The notes below the pieces were generated by a model. It was not told the DNA's origin and made no database searches. It was given only the letters and a program-made list of their open reading frames with translations. Made by a program: the position numbers and the translations under genes. Shown here in pieces: positions 36,337 to 45,750 of a stretch of DNA of 64,000 nucleotides. How positions within the stretch are numbered: the stretch's first letter is position 1; the number at the start of each line of letters is the position of its first letter. Where the stretch lies: NCBI GenBank assembly GCA_963795825.1, contig CAWCIW010000005.1, positions 868,001-932,000 on the forward strand, given 5' to 3'. The stretch is from BOG-908 sp963795825. Its GTDB lineage: Bacteria; Pseudomonadota; Alphaproteobacteria; Acetobacterales; Acetobacteraceae.

Positions 36337-37178
36337 TCAGCTTTTGCGCGACACTTCGTAGGCACCCAGGCCCGGCTTGTAGGATTTCTCGTCGATGAAC
36401 TGGCGTATGCCTTCCTTGCGGCCCTCGTTGTCGTAACTGTTGGCGGCTTCCTGCGCGCGGATCAGGATAATCCTCGGCATTGTCATAGCGTCATTTCGCG
36501 CACGCGACGCACCGCGTCCTTTGTCGCCTTGAGCGCCACAGGGTTTTTCTTCAGCAGCACTTCGGCCACTGCCTGCACACGCGCGCTGCAGATCGGCGAG
36601 CGGCAGCGCCTCGTTGACCAGGCCCCACTCGGCCGCGGTGCGGCCGTCGATCGTCTCGCCCATCATCGCGTGATACATCGCCTTGCGGAACGGCAGCAGT
36701 TCGGCCGCCACCTTGGTCGCGCCGCCGCCCGGCAGGATGCCCCAGTTGATTTCCGACAGGCCGAACTGCGCCTCCTCCGCGGCGAAGGCGAGGTCGCACG
36801 CGAACAGCGGGCCATAGCCGCCGCCGAAACACCAGCCGTTCACCATCGCGATGGTGGGTTTCTGGTACCAGCGCAGGCGGCGCCACCAGCCGTAGGCTTC
36901 GCGCTGCGCGGCGCGCGTGCCTCAGGCCGCTCGGCCTCGGTCTCGCGGAAATATTCCTTGAGGTCCATGCCGGCGGACCAGGCCGTGCCCTCGCCCGTCA
37001 GCACCAGCACGCCGACATCGTCGCTGAACTCGAGCTCGTCGAGCACCTCCATCATGCGGCGATTGAGCTTCGGGCTCATGCAGTTGCGCTTCTCGGGGCG
37101 GTTGAAACTCACCCAGGCGATACCGTCGATGATCTTGAAGGCAACGGTGTCTGCTTCGGCGCGCTCGCTCGTCGTCAT
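36337..37178 (-). CDS. ferB: p-hydroxycinnamoyl-CoA hydratase/lyase, several frame breaks
   Basis: A crotonase-fold enzyme that hydrates feruloyl-CoA and cleaves it to vanillin and acetyl-CoA. The N-terminal part (FNRPEKRNCMSPKLNRRMMEV, GTAWSAGMDLKEYFRETEAE) and the middle part (NGWCFGGGYGPLFACDLAFA, FGLSEINWGILPGGGATK) are almost textbook for this family. MDLKEYFRE and the catalytic Glu of SEINWGI are present. Frames change near 36915, 36595 and twice near 36450-36490. The tail NSYDNEGRKEGIRQFIDEKS is again in the first frame of the C-terminal part. A GGAAAC Shine-Dalgarno precedes ATG 37178. Such dense breaks within conserved sequence point to local sequencing errors. Confidence 0.82.
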
Positions 37179-37211
37179 CTTCGATGTTTCCTGCTGCGTG
37201 TCGGAGAGCGT

Positions 37212-38671
37212 TCAGATCGGGTAGTGGCCGGGCAGCGTTTCGATGGTGATCCAGCGCAGCTCGGTGAAGGCGTCGATGCCGGCCTTGCCGCCGAAGCGGC
37301 CGTAGCCGGATCGCCTTGACGCCGCCGAACGGCATCTGCGCCTCGTCGTGCACCGTCGGGCCGTTGATGTGGCAGATGCCGGACTTGATCTGCCGCGCCA
37401 CGCGCAGGCCGCGCGCGATGTCGCGGGTGAACACCGCGGCGCCGACAGCCCGTATTCGCGTGTCGTTGGCCAGTGCGATCGCGTGCGCCTCGTCGCGCGC
37501 GCGCATCACGGCCACGATCGGGCCGAAGCTCTCCTCGCGGAACAGGCGTCATCGCCGGCGTCACCCGGTCGATCACGTGCGGCGGGCATCAGCACGCCGA
37601 CGCTCTCGCCGCCGTTCACCTGGTCGCGCACCATGCGCGATCGCGTCGTCGATCAGGCCAGCGACGATGCGACACGGTCTTCGCGGTCGACCACCGCGCC
37701 CAGCGCGGCGTCTTGCCCTCGCGGGGATCGCCGACCTTCAGCGTATCCGACCTTGGCGCGGAACTTCGCCACGAACGCGTCGGCGACCGCCTCGACGACG
37801 ATGATGCGCTCGGTGGACATGCAGATCTGGCCCTGGTTCATGAAGGCGCCGAACGCCGCCGCGCTTCACCGCCTCGTCCAGATCGGCATCCTCCAGCACG
37901 AGCAGCGGCGCCTTGCCGCCGAGCTCGAGCAGCACCGGCTTGAGGTTCTCCGCCGCCCGGCGCGCCACGATGCGGCCGACCGCGGTCGAGCCGGTGAAGT
38001 TGATGCGGCGGACCGCCGGGTGGTCGATCAGCGCGCCGACGACGGCGCCGGCGTCTTCCGGCGCGTTGGTGACCAGGTTCACCACGCCGCCGCCCAGGCC
38101 GCCCTCGATAAAGGCCTCGACGATCAGCGCGTGCGTGCGCGGGCATTGCTCGGAGGCCTTGAGCACGACGGTGTTGCCGCAGGCGAGCGGCACGGCGATG
38201 GCGCGCACGCCCAGGATGATCGGCGCGTTCCACGGCGCGATGCCGAGCACCACGCCGGCCGGCTCGCGCAGCGCCATGGCGATGCAGCCGGGCTTGTCGG
38301 ACGGGATCACCTCGCCGCCGATCTGCGTGGTCAGCGCGGCGGCCTCGCGCACCATGCCGGCGGCGAGCATCAGGTTGAAGCGCGCCCAGCCCTCGGTGGC
38401 GCCGGTCTCGGCCATCATCGCGGCGACGAAATCTGCCGGCCTTCGCCTCCAGCGCGACCGCGGCGGCCATCAGCCTGGCGCGCCGCGCATTGGGGCCGAG
38501 CGCGGCCCAGGCCGGAAAGGCGGCGCCGGCGGCCGCGGCGGCGGCTTCGGCCTGCGCCGGCGTGGCCGCGGCGGCCACGGTGGCCACCTCCTGGGTCAGC
38601 GGATTGCGGCGCTCGAAGCGGGCCTTGACCACCTGCGGTTGACCTGCAATCGAGAGTGACACCTCGGACAC
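37212..38671 (-). CDS. vdh: vanillin dehydrogenase (aldehyde dehydrogenase), many frame breaks
   Basis: An NAD-dependent aldehyde dehydrogenase of the vanillin/salicylaldehyde type, oxidising vanillin to vanillate. Recognisable segments are ATEGWARFNLMLAAGMVREA, GIAPWNAPIILGVRAIAVPL, INFTGSTAVGRIVA, LLELGGKAPLLVLEDADLDE (catalytic Glu), FMNQGQICMSTERIIV (catalytic Cys), GICHINGPTVHDEAQMPFGG and the tail LPGHYPI. They lie in all three frames; I find breaks near 38430, 37865, 37745 and 37680, and several more between 37300 and 37620. The total length fits an intact 480-residue enzyme. The GTG at 38671 has GGGAG seven bases upstream. It is divergent from the MarR regulator. Confidence 0.8.
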
Positions 38672-38696
38672 GTGATCGCTCCCTGTGCTTTGTTTT

Positions 38697-38712
38697 TATG
38701 TTATATGACATA
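38697..38712. promoter_or_regulatory. palindromic operator between vdh and marR
   Basis: TATGTTATATGACATA is a 16-bp palindrome with 14 of 16 positions symmetric. It lies in the 81-bp gap between divergent vanillin dehydrogenase and MarR genes, overlapping AT-rich promoter-like sequence. A MarR dimer binding here would control both directions; the hydroxycinnamoyl-CoA-responsive FerC system of sphingomonads is arranged similarly. Confidence 0.65.
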
Positions 38713-38752
38713 GCGATCTACACAAAGCCCGAGGCCCTGGCAAGGCGCCAGG

Positions 38753-39232
38753 GTGAGCCGCGTGGCTAAGCGCGCGGCGGCCGACGCGCCCTGCGATCCG
38801 CTGGCGCGGCGGGTGAGCTACCTGCTCCGGCGCGTGTCGGCCTCGCTGATGGGCGACCTGGCGGCAGCCTTGGCCAAACTGGGGCTGCGGCCGGTGGAGG
38901 CCAGCATCCTGGTGGTGATAGCCGGCAATCCCGGGTGCCGGCAGGTGGAGATCGGCCGCATGCTGGGGATCAAGGCCGCCAATCTCGCGCCGCTGATGGG
39001 CGCGCTGGTGGAGCGTGGCCTTGTGGCGAAAACCCCGATGGACGGGCGCTCGCAAGCCGTCGTGCTGACGACATCGGGAAAGGCCGCGGCGCGGCGGGCC
39101 GAACGCGCGATGGATCAGCTGGACGGCCAGGTGCGCGACAGTCTGGGCGACGCGAGCGTCGGCGAATTGACGCGCTGGCTTGGCCTGCTGCTGGATCGCG
39201 CGGCCGGCGAGGAAGGCCAGGCCGCCGACTAG
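38753..39232 (+). CDS. MarR-family regulator of the ferulate genes
   Basis: A 159-residue winged helix-turn-helix protein. The DNA-binding part has CRQVEIGRMLGIKAANLAPLMGALVERGLV with the wing KTPMDGRSQAVVLTTSGK. GTG 38753 is the only start giving the complete N-terminal helix RRVSYLLRRVSASLMG. It is divergent from vdh, ferB and ferA over a palindromic operator, which is the classic layout for an autoregulating repressor released by an aromatic CoA ester (as for FerC or HcaR). The ligand is inferred from the neighbours. Confidence 0.9.
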   Translation: MSRVAKRAAADAPCDPLARRVSYLLRRVSASLMGDLAAALAKLGLRPVEASILVVIAGNPGCRQVEIGRMLGIKAANLAPLMGALVERGLVAKTPMDGRSQAVVLTTSGKAAARRAERAMDQLDGQVRDSLGDASVGELTRWLGLLLDRAAGEEGQAAD

Positions 39233-39269
39233 GCGATCTGCGGGCCGGCCTGCACAGGGCGGTGCGCCC

Positions 39270-40340
39270 TCAGGCCGCGCCCTCCCTGGCGAGCAGACTG
39301 CGCTTGCGCGCCACCCCCCAGGCATAGCCGGACAGCGCACCGTCGCTGCGCACCACGCGGTGGCAGGGAATGGCGACCGCCAGCCTGTTGGCGGCACAGG
39401 CGCCCGCGACCGCACGCACGGCACCCGGCGCGCCGATGCGGGCGGCAAGCGCGCTGTAGGACAGGGTCTGCCCGGCCGGAATCGCGCGCAGCGCCTGCCA
39501 GACGCGCTGCTGGAAGGCGGTGCCGCGCACGTCGAGCGGCAGGTCGAGCCCGGACTGCGGCGCCGCCACCAGGCCCACGACCTTGGCCACCACCGCTTCG
39601 TAGCCGGGATCCGCGCCGGTGAGCGTCGCGTTCGGGAAACGGTCCTGCAGGTCGCGCGCCAACGCATCGGGATCGTCGCCGAGAAGGATGGCGGCAACCC
39701 CTTTGCTGCTCGATGCGACCAGAATGGCGCCGAGCGCCGTCTGGCCGATGGCAAAGCATAGCGTCTCTCCTGCGCCGCCGCGGCGGTAGTTCGACGGGGT
39801 CATGCCGAGCATGGCGTTCGAGGCCTCGTAGAAGCGGCCGCTCGATGCGAAACCGGCCCGGTAGATCGCCTCGGTGACGCTGCCGGCACCGGCGAGCGCC
39901 GCACGCACGCGGTTCGTGCGACAGGCGTCCGCATAGGCTTTCGGCGTGAGACCGGTATGCGCCCTGAAGATACGGTGCAGATGGCCGGGGCTGCGCGCGA
40001 GCTTTTTGGCAAGGTCGGTCAGCGACGGCGCCGCCTCGCTGCCTTCGATCATCCGGCACGCTTTGGTAACGACCTCGGCGTTCAAGGCCTCGCCGGAGGG
40101 CCCATCGGGCTTGCAACGCCTGCAGGCCCTGCAGCCGGTCCGACGCGCGCTCTCGAGCGTGTCGTGCAGCGTGACGTTACGCGGATTGCAGGCGCGCGAG
40201 GGGCAGGATGGGCGGCAATAGATGCCTGTGGTGCTGACCGCATACCAGAACCGGCCGTCCGCCGCCTTGTCGCGGGCGACGATGCGCGCCCATCGCGGAT
40301 CGTTCCTTATGTCGTCCACCCGGTGATCCTTGCCGTTCAT
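39270..40340 (-). CDS. ada: Ada: O6-methylguanine-DNA methyltransferase and adaptive-response regulator
   Basis: A 356-residue full-length Ada protein. The N-terminal methyl-phosphotriester domain has its zinc-site cysteines (GIYCRPSCPSRACNPRNV with Cys42 and Cys46, then CRACRRCKPD). A central AraC-type helix-turn-helix follows (SLTDLAKKLARSPGHLHRIF). The C-terminal methyltransferase carries the suicide cysteine in AVAIPCHRVVR (Cys326). It repairs alkylated DNA and activates its own regulon once methylated. The ATG is at 40340. It is convergent with the MarR gene, 37 bp away. No alkB is next to it. Confidence 0.95.
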   Translation of the reverse strand: MNGKDHRVDDIRNDPRWARIVARDKAADGRFWYAVSTTGIYCRPSCPSRACNPRNVTLHDTLESARRTGCRACRRCKPDGPSGEALNAEVVTKACRMIEGSEAAPSLTDLAKKLARSPGHLHRIFRAHTGLTPKAYADACRTNRVRAALAGAGSVTEAIYRAGFASSGRFYEASNAMLGMTPSNYRRGGAGETLCFAIGQTALGAILVASSSKGVAAILLGDDPDALARDLQDRFPNATLTGADPGYEAVVAKVVGLVAAPQSGLDLPLDVRGTAFQQRVWQALRAIPAGQTLSYSALAARIGAPGAVRAVAGACAANRLAVAIPCHRVVRSDGALSGYAWGVARKRSLLAREGAA

Positions 40341-40469
40341 CGCATCGGTGCTCCGCTGCAGGCCTGCAGGGGTAATCCCGATTGCGGCGCGTGGCGCTCC
40401 AACTCCTGCTTTCAAATCGCAATTGCGGCCGGCGCAGGGGCGCACGCACAGGAGTGCGCGCGGCCGCCG

Positions 40470-40799
40470 CTACCCGGCCTGCCGTGCCTTTTGCACCCCG
40501 TCGAGCACGGCCTCATGCGTCGCGAGTATGCGCCGCAATGTGGGCTTGCCCTTGTCGCTCGCCGCGGCGATGCCTTCGTGCAGCTCTTCAATCCCCGACG
40601 CCATCTGTTCGGCCAGGCCGGATAGCCGCTCGTCGAGCTGCTCGCCGTCATCCTTCAGGTCGGCCGTCCAGATCGCCAGAACGCGCGAGAGTTCGGCGGC
40701 GGCGCGCTCCGGTGAGACGCCCGCTTGCAGGAGCTTGATGAGCGGGGCCAGGTCGGCGGCGGGGGAGCGGGGCATGACCGGTAATCTGGGTGGGTGCAT
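40470..40799 (-). CDS. small hypothetical protein
   Basis: A reading frame of 109 residues (101 if it starts at ATG 40775). It is rich in Ala, Glu and Leu and predicted mostly helical, with DLKDDGEQLDERLSGLAEQM and a Lys/Arg-rich C-terminus. I recognise no family. It lies in the same direction as ada, 129 bp upstream of it. The amino-acid composition looks like real cytoplasmic protein rather than GC-rich shadow sequence, because Arg and Pro are not in excess. There is no clear Shine-Dalgarno. Confidence 0.45.
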   Translation of the reverse strand: MHPPRLPVMPRSPAADLAPLIKLLQAGVSPERAAAELSRVLAIWTADLKDDGEQLDERLSGLAEQMASGIEELHEGIAAASDKGKPTLRRILATHEAVLDGVQKARQAG

Positions 40800-41253
40800 G
40801 TCCGATGGCTACCCCCGGCAAAGCCGCGACGGGCAGGCACACCCTCGAAGGGGCATTGCCCGCAGCGCGGCTCCTGCCGGCCAGCGCGGCTCCTGTCCGG
40901 CGCCGCAGAAAGTCTGGAAAACCCGCGCACGGCACGCCTGTTTGGCGTTCGCCAGGGAGTGTGGCGGCGATCCCATGTTCCCTGCCACCCGCCGATCGGT
41001 CAAACAGGGCACGCCGAATGAAGAACCGGCCGCTCACACTCCGCTGTCACGGATCGAACCATGCCTGAACGTAGCGCCACGAGAACCTCCCGCAGCATAG
41101 CACCGGCGGTATACGTCGCCGGCGATCCGGCAGCGGGCCGCGACGCCGGCGCGCGCGCGGCGCTTAGCAGGCCCACGGCGGGACCGGAGCAGCGGGGCCG
41201 GCAGGCCACACACGGTCAGGCTGCCGGCAACCGGCTTTGGGGATGCACTAGCG
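40800..41253. other. 454-bp gap without a supported gene
   Basis: All open frames here are Arg/Pro-rich shadows. The only structure I see is a 19-bp direct repeat at about 40863-40900 (CAGCGCGGCTCCTG followed by CCGG or TCCGG). The promoter of the histidine kinase gene should lie in the right part, but I cannot point to it. Confidence 0.5.
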
Positions 41254-44199
41254 ATGGCGGCCGAGATGGCGTCCGGCGCTCCAGGCGGCGATCGTGCTGC
41301 GCAGGAGAGGGACGCGCTCAGCCGCGAACTCACGCAGGCGCGCCAGCAGATCGGCGCGGCGGCGCGCCGCCACGAAATGATCCTCGACAGTTTCGTGGAC
41401 TACGCCGTCGTTACCCTCGATCCCGAAGGGCGGGTGACCGGGTGGAACCAGGGTGCCGAGAACATCCTCGGATGGACGCAGGCCGAAATGCTCGGCCGCT
41501 TCGCCGAGCTGATCTTCACCGACGAGGACCGCCGGGCCGGCACGCCGCAACGCGAGATGCGGGCCGCGCTGGAGACCGGCCGGGGCATGGACGAGCGCTG
41601 GCACGTGCACAAGGACGGCTCGCTGTTCTGGGGAAGCGGCGAGATGATGCCGTTAAAGGATCGCAACGACGCGCTGCACGGCTTCGTCAAGGTGATGCGC
41701 GACCGCACCGAGCAGCGGCTCGCAGCCGAAAAGATCCGGGCGGACGGGGAATTCCTGCGCAGCGTGCTGGCGGCGTCGGCGGATTGCATCAAGGTGCTCG
41801 ATCTGGACGGCAGGCTTACCTTCATGACCGAAGGCGGCCAGCGCGTGATGGAGGTGAGCGACTTCAACGCCATACAAGGCTGCGCATGGCCCGATTTCTG
41901 GCAGGGCGCGGGCCACGAGCAGGCCAAGGCCGCGGTCGCCATCGCACTCGGCGGCGGTGTCGGCCATTTCCGCGGCAGCGCCCCAACCATGGCCGGCACC
42001 CCCAAGTTCTGGGACGTGCAGGTCACGCCGATCTTCGGCGCGGACAAGCGGCCGGAAAAGCTGCTCTCGGTGTCGCGTGACATCACCGGGATGCAAGCCG
42101 CGGAAACCGCCTTGCGCGACAGCGAAGCCCACTGGCACGGCCTGTTCGATCGTCTGCAGGAAGGCCTGATCCTGGGCGAGCTGATACGCGATCCGAGCGG
42201 GTTCATGACGGACTGGCGCTATCTCGACGTGAACCCTGCCTGGGGCGCGCAGGCCGGCATTGCGCCGGCGGACGCCACCGGCCGGACCCTGCGCGAGCTG
42301 TTCCCCGATATCGAAGATACCTGGGTGGCCGAGATCGCCAACGTGGTGGAGACCGGCAAGCCGGCGCATTTCCTGCGTCCGGTCGCGCCGTCCGGGCGCT
42401 GGTACGAGGGACGCGCGTTCCCGCTGCAGGGCGACCGCTTCGCGGTGATGTTCCTCGAAGTGACCGAGCGCAAGCTGGCGGAAAACCGCAGGACCGCGCT
42501 GCTGGACCTCAACGACCGTCTCCGCGAGGTGGCCGACACTGTCGAGATGGCGTTCACCGCGTCCGAGGTGGTGGGCCATGCCCTGCGCGCCACCAGCGCC
42601 GGCTACGCCACGATGGATGCCGACGAGGATGGCTTCGTCATCGAGCGCGACTGGACCGCGCCGGGTATCGCCAGCATCGAGGGTAGATACCGGATGCAGG
42701 ATTTCGGCACCTACGTCGCGGATTTGCGGCGCGGCGCGGCGGTCGACATCGCCGACGTGCGGACGGACCCGCGCACCGAAGCCAACATCGCGGCCCTGGA
42801 AGGCGCGGGCGCCCGGGCCTTTCTCAACCTGCCGGTGACGGAGCAAGGCCGTCTCGTCGCGGTGATGTTCGTGCTCAGCACCGAGCCGCGGGTTTGGACG
42901 GCCGAGGAGCTGGGTTTCGTTCGCGAAGTGACGGAGCGCACGCGCGTTACCGTCGAGCGCCGGCGGGCGGAGCAGCGCCTCAGCGAGCTTGCGGCGTCAC
43001 TAGAACAGCAGGTGGAGATCCGCACGCGCGAGTTGATGGCGGTCGAGGCGGCCCTGCGCCAGTCGCAGAAGATGGAGGCGGTGGGCCAGCTCACCGGCGG
43101 CCTGGCGCATGATTTCAACAACCTGCTGACCGGCGTTACCGGCAGCCTCGAATTGTTGCAGACCCGCATCTCCCAGGGGCGCTTCAAGGAGGTGGACCGA
43201 TACATCAACGCTGCCCAGGGCGCGGCCAAGCGCGCAGCCGCGCTGACGCACCGCCTGCTGGCGTTCTCCCGGCGCCAGGCGCTGGACCCCAGGCCGACGG
43301 ACGTGAACAACCTGGTGCACGGCATGGAGGAGCTGGTGCGCCGCACCGTGGGGCCCGCCATCACCCTAGCACCGGCGGCCTACGCGGCAGGGCTCTGGCC
43401 TAGCCTGGTGGACCCGAGCCAGCTCGAGAACGCGCTGCTGAACCTGTGCATCAACGCGCGCGACGCCATGCCGGCCGGCGGCAGCATCACCATCGCGACA
43501 GAAAACTGCCGGGTAGATGCGCAGAGCACGCGGGATCTCGCACCCGGCCAGTATGTGTTGCTGTGCGTGTCCGACACCGGCACCGGCATGACCCCGGACG
43601 TGATCGCCAAGGCGTTCGACCCGTTTTTCACCACCAAGCCGCTCGGCCAGGGCACCGGCCTGGGCCTGTCGATGGTCTATGGTTTCGCCAAGCAATCGGG
43701 CGGACAGGTGCGTATCCATTCCGAAGTGGGGCTCGGCACCAAAGTGTGCCTCTATCTGCCCCGCTACTTCGGCGAGGCGGACAAGATCGAGGTTCTGCCA
43801 GACCTCGCCGACGCGCCGCGCGCGCAGCAGGGCCAGACGGTACTGGTGGTGGACGACGAGCCGACGATCCGCATGCTGGTGACGGAGGTTCTGGAAGATC
43901 TCGGCTACATCGCGATCGAGGCGGCCGACGGGGCCGGCGGCCTGCGGGTGCTGCAATCCAACACGCGTATCGATCTGCTGGTGACCGACGTGGGTCTTCC
44001 CGGCGGCATGAACGGTCGGCAGTTGGCGGAGGCCGCCAGAACCAGCAGGCCCAGGCTGAAGATATTGTTCATCACCGGTTATGCGGAGGATGCCGTTCTC
44101 AGCCATGAAAACCTGGACGCGGGGATGCACGTGCTGACCAAGCCGTTCGCCATGGAGGCGCTGGCCGGCCGACTTAGGGATCTCATCAACAGCAACTAA
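41254..44199 (+). CDS. soluble hybrid sensor histidine kinase (PAS-PAS-PAS-GAF-HisKA-HATPase-REC)
   Basis: A 981-residue sensor without membrane segments. In order it has a short coiled coil (residues 15-40), three PAS domains (about 40-150, 165-285, 290-405), a GAF domain (about 410-570) and a coiled linker. The HisKA box GLAHDFNNLLTGVTGS follows (phospho-acceptor His619), then a HATPase domain (LCINARDAMP, DTGTGM, GQGTGLGLSMVYGFAKQ) and a C-terminal receiver (VVDDEP at 867, phospho-acceptor Asp912 in VTDVGLPGG, then Lys in LTKPF). It is a HWE/blue-light-type-like cytoplasmic sensor with no response regulator gene beside it. The signal is unknown. Confidence 0.92.
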   Translation: MAAEMASGAPGGDRAAQERDALSRELTQARQQIGAAARRHEMILDSFVDYAVVTLDPEGRVTGWNQGAENILGWTQAEMLGRFAELIFTDEDRRAGTPQREMRAALETGRGMDERWHVHKDGSLFWGSGEMMPLKDRNDALHGFVKVMRDRTEQRLAAEKIRADGEFLRSVLAASADCIKVLDLDGRLTFMTEGGQRVMEVSDFNAIQGCAWPDFWQGAGHEQAKAAVAIALGGGVGHFRGSAPTMAGTPKFWDVQVTPIFGADKRPEKLLSVSRDITGMQAAETALRDSEAHWHGLFDRLQEGLILGELIRDPSGFMTDWRYLDVNPAWGAQAGIAPADATGRTLRELFPDIEDTWVAEIANVVETGKPAHFLRPVAPSGRWYEGRAFPLQGDRFAVMFLEVTERKLAENRRTALLDLNDRLREVADTVEMAFTASEVVGHALRATSAGYATMDADEDGFVIERDWTAPGIASIEGRYRMQDFGTYVADLRRGAAVDIADVRTDPRTEANIAALEGAGARAFLNLPVTEQGRLVAVMFVLSTEPRVWTAEELGFVREVTERTRVTVERRRAEQRLSELAASLEQQVEIRTRELMAVEAALRQSQKMEAVGQLTGGLAHDFNNLLTGVTGSLELLQTRISQGRFKEVDRYINAAQGAAKRAAALTHRLLAFSRRQALDPRPTDVNNLVHGMEELVRRTVGPAITLAPAAYAAGLWPSLVDPSQLENALLNLCINARDAMPAGGSITIATENCRVDAQSTRDLAPGQYVLLCVSDTGTGMTPDVIAKAFDPFFTTKPLGQGTGLGLSMVYGFAKQSGGQVRIHSEVGLGTKVCLYLPRYFGEADKIEVLPDLADAPRAQQGQTVLVVDDEPTIRMLVTEVLEDLGYIAIEAADGAGGLRVLQSNTRIDLLVTDVGLPGGMNGRQLAEAARTSRPRLKILFITGYAEDAVLSHENLDAGMHVLTKPFAMEALAGRLRDLINSN

Positions 44200-44373
44200 G
44201 AAAGCAGTCCTTTTTCGAGAAAAAGGACCAAAAAGCTTTTGCTCTGACGCCTGCACTGGAATTCCGGCTCTACCTGCAACAGTATCGGCTGGCAGAACGA
44301 GAGTAAGCCGCGGTGCAGTCGTCGGAGCAAAAGTTTTTTGGTCCTTTTTCTCGAAAAAGGACTGCTTTCTTTC
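44200..44373. repeat. palindromic element copy 10 (A/A), after the histidine kinase
   Basis: It begins on the base after the kinase stop codon. The centre is in the reverse orientation (CTGCAACAGTATCGGCTGGCAG). The rest of the 283-bp gap to the SDR gene shows nothing else I can name. Confidence 0.92.
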
Positions 44374-44482
44374 TACTTCCTGTGCCGCAATCGCACACCC
44401 GGGAACGTCACCTCCGGTTCGACCTGCGCGCGCTCAACAAGCCGCCCAACCAAGCGGTGTTGCACAGCACAGCCCGGCACGG

Positions 44483-45244
44483 ATGAGCGGCGTCCTGCAA
44501 GGCCGCACGGCCCTGGTGACCGGCGCCTCCAGCGGCCTGGGACGGCATTTCGCAAATCTGCTGGCGCGCGCCGGCGCGTCGGTGGCGCTGGCGGCCCGGC
44601 GGGTGGACCGGCTGGAGGAAGCCTGCGCCGAGATCACAGCCGCCGGCGGCCACGCGATCGCGGTGCCGCTCGACGTGGGCGATGCCGCCTCCGTGGCAAG
44701 CGCGGTGGAACAGGTGACAATGCGGCTCGGCGGGCTTGACATACTGGTCAACAACGCCGGCACGACGGTGACCAAGCCACTGCTCGAGCTGAGCGAGGCG
44801 GACTGGGACGGCGTGCTCGACGTGAACCTGAAAGGCTGCTTCCTGGTGGCACAGGCGGCGGCGCGGCAGATGGTGGCGCAGAAACGCGGCGGATCGATCG
44901 TCAACGTGGCATCCATCCTGGGCCTGCGTGTGGCGGCGCAGCTTGCACCCTACGTGGCCTCCAAGGCGGCGCTGGTCCGGCTGAGCCAGGCGATGGCGCT
45001 GGAGCTGGCGCGCCATTCCATACGCGTGAACGCGCTGTGCCCCGGCTACATGGAAACCGAGCTGAACCACGATTTCTTCGCCTCCGCCGGCGGCGAGGCG
45101 CTAATCAAACGCATCCCGCAGCGCCGGTTGGGGCGGCTCAGCGAGCTCGATGGGCCGCTGTTGCTGCTGTGCTCCGATGCCGGCTCGTATATGACGGGCG
45201 CGGTGCTTGCCGTGGACGGCGGCCATCTGGTGAACACGCTGTAG
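44483..45244 (+). CDS. short-chain dehydrogenase/reductase
   Basis: A 253-residue classical SDR acting on an alcohol or ketone with NAD(P). It has the cofactor loop TGASSGLG (residues 14-21), the acidic/basic selectivity region AARRVDRL (suggesting NADP), the NNAGTT motif, and the catalytic Ser, Tyr and Lys in NVASILGLRVAAQLAPYVASK. The C-terminus TGAVLAVDGGHLVNTL is standard. The substrate cannot be deduced; the 3-oxoacyl-ACP reductase-like group contains many such enzymes. The ATG is at 44483. It stands alone between two palindromic elements. Confidence 0.88.
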   Translation: MSGVLQGRTALVTGASSGLGRHFANLLARAGASVALAARRVDRLEEACAEITAAGGHAIAVPLDVGDAASVASAVEQVTMRLGGLDILVNNAGTTVTKPLLELSEADWDGVLDVNLKGCFLVAQAAARQMVAQKRGGSIVNVASILGLRVAAQLAPYVASKAALVRLSQAMALELARHSIRVNALCPGYMETELNHDFFASAGGEALIKRIPQRRLGRLSELDGPLLLLCSDAGSYMTGAVLAVDGGHLVNTL

Positions 45245-45380
45245 CCAGTCCCACACGCGGGGATTGCAAAGTTTCTTGCGCCAGCCTGTCACTTTCATCT
45301 GGTAGCGTATCGGAACGATGTCCGGGTGAGCTGTTATGTTTTCGAAACCTACAGGTCGCGGAGCATAGCGGCGTTTGTTC

Positions 45381-45672
45381 GGCAGCAAGGAAGCAAGTAG
45401 TCCTTTTTCGAGAAAAGGACCAAAAAGCTTTTGCTCCGACGCCTGCATTATGGCTTGCGCTCGTTCTGGCAGGCGATACGGCTGCGGCGAGAGACACGAT
45501 CGTCGGGCAAGCGTCGAGATAAAAGCTTTTCGGTCGATTTTTTTGAAAAGGACTACGTGCTTCCTCACTGACGGTGACTCAACGCGAGTTGATATTCATC
45601 CAGCTTGGGCGCGACAGCACGGAACAAGAGTTTTTTGCTTCTTTTTTGCAAAAAAGAAGGCCTTCCTTCCCT
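45381..45672. repeat. palindromic element copy 11 (A/A) plus an extra B half-copy, convergent genes
   Basis: The full A/A element occupies 45381-45566, with slightly decayed hairpins (one A missing on the left; TCGATTTTTTTGAAAAGGA on the right). A separate right arm of type B lies at about 45611-45672 (GCGACAGC, then GTTTTTTGCTTC and the GAAGGCC hairpin). Together they fill the 506-bp gap between the convergent SDR and SIMPL genes. Confidence 0.85.
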
Positions 45673-45750
45673 ACCGATGCCGCGACGGCACAACCGGATT
45701 AACCACCAACCGAAACCAGGCGCCGCGTCCCTGTCGCGCGGACACACTAC

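Noticed and set aside
34007..36361. 784-codon plus-strand open frame opposite ferA
   Set aside because: His/Arg-rich composition without motifs, antisense to a complete acyl-CoA synthetase.
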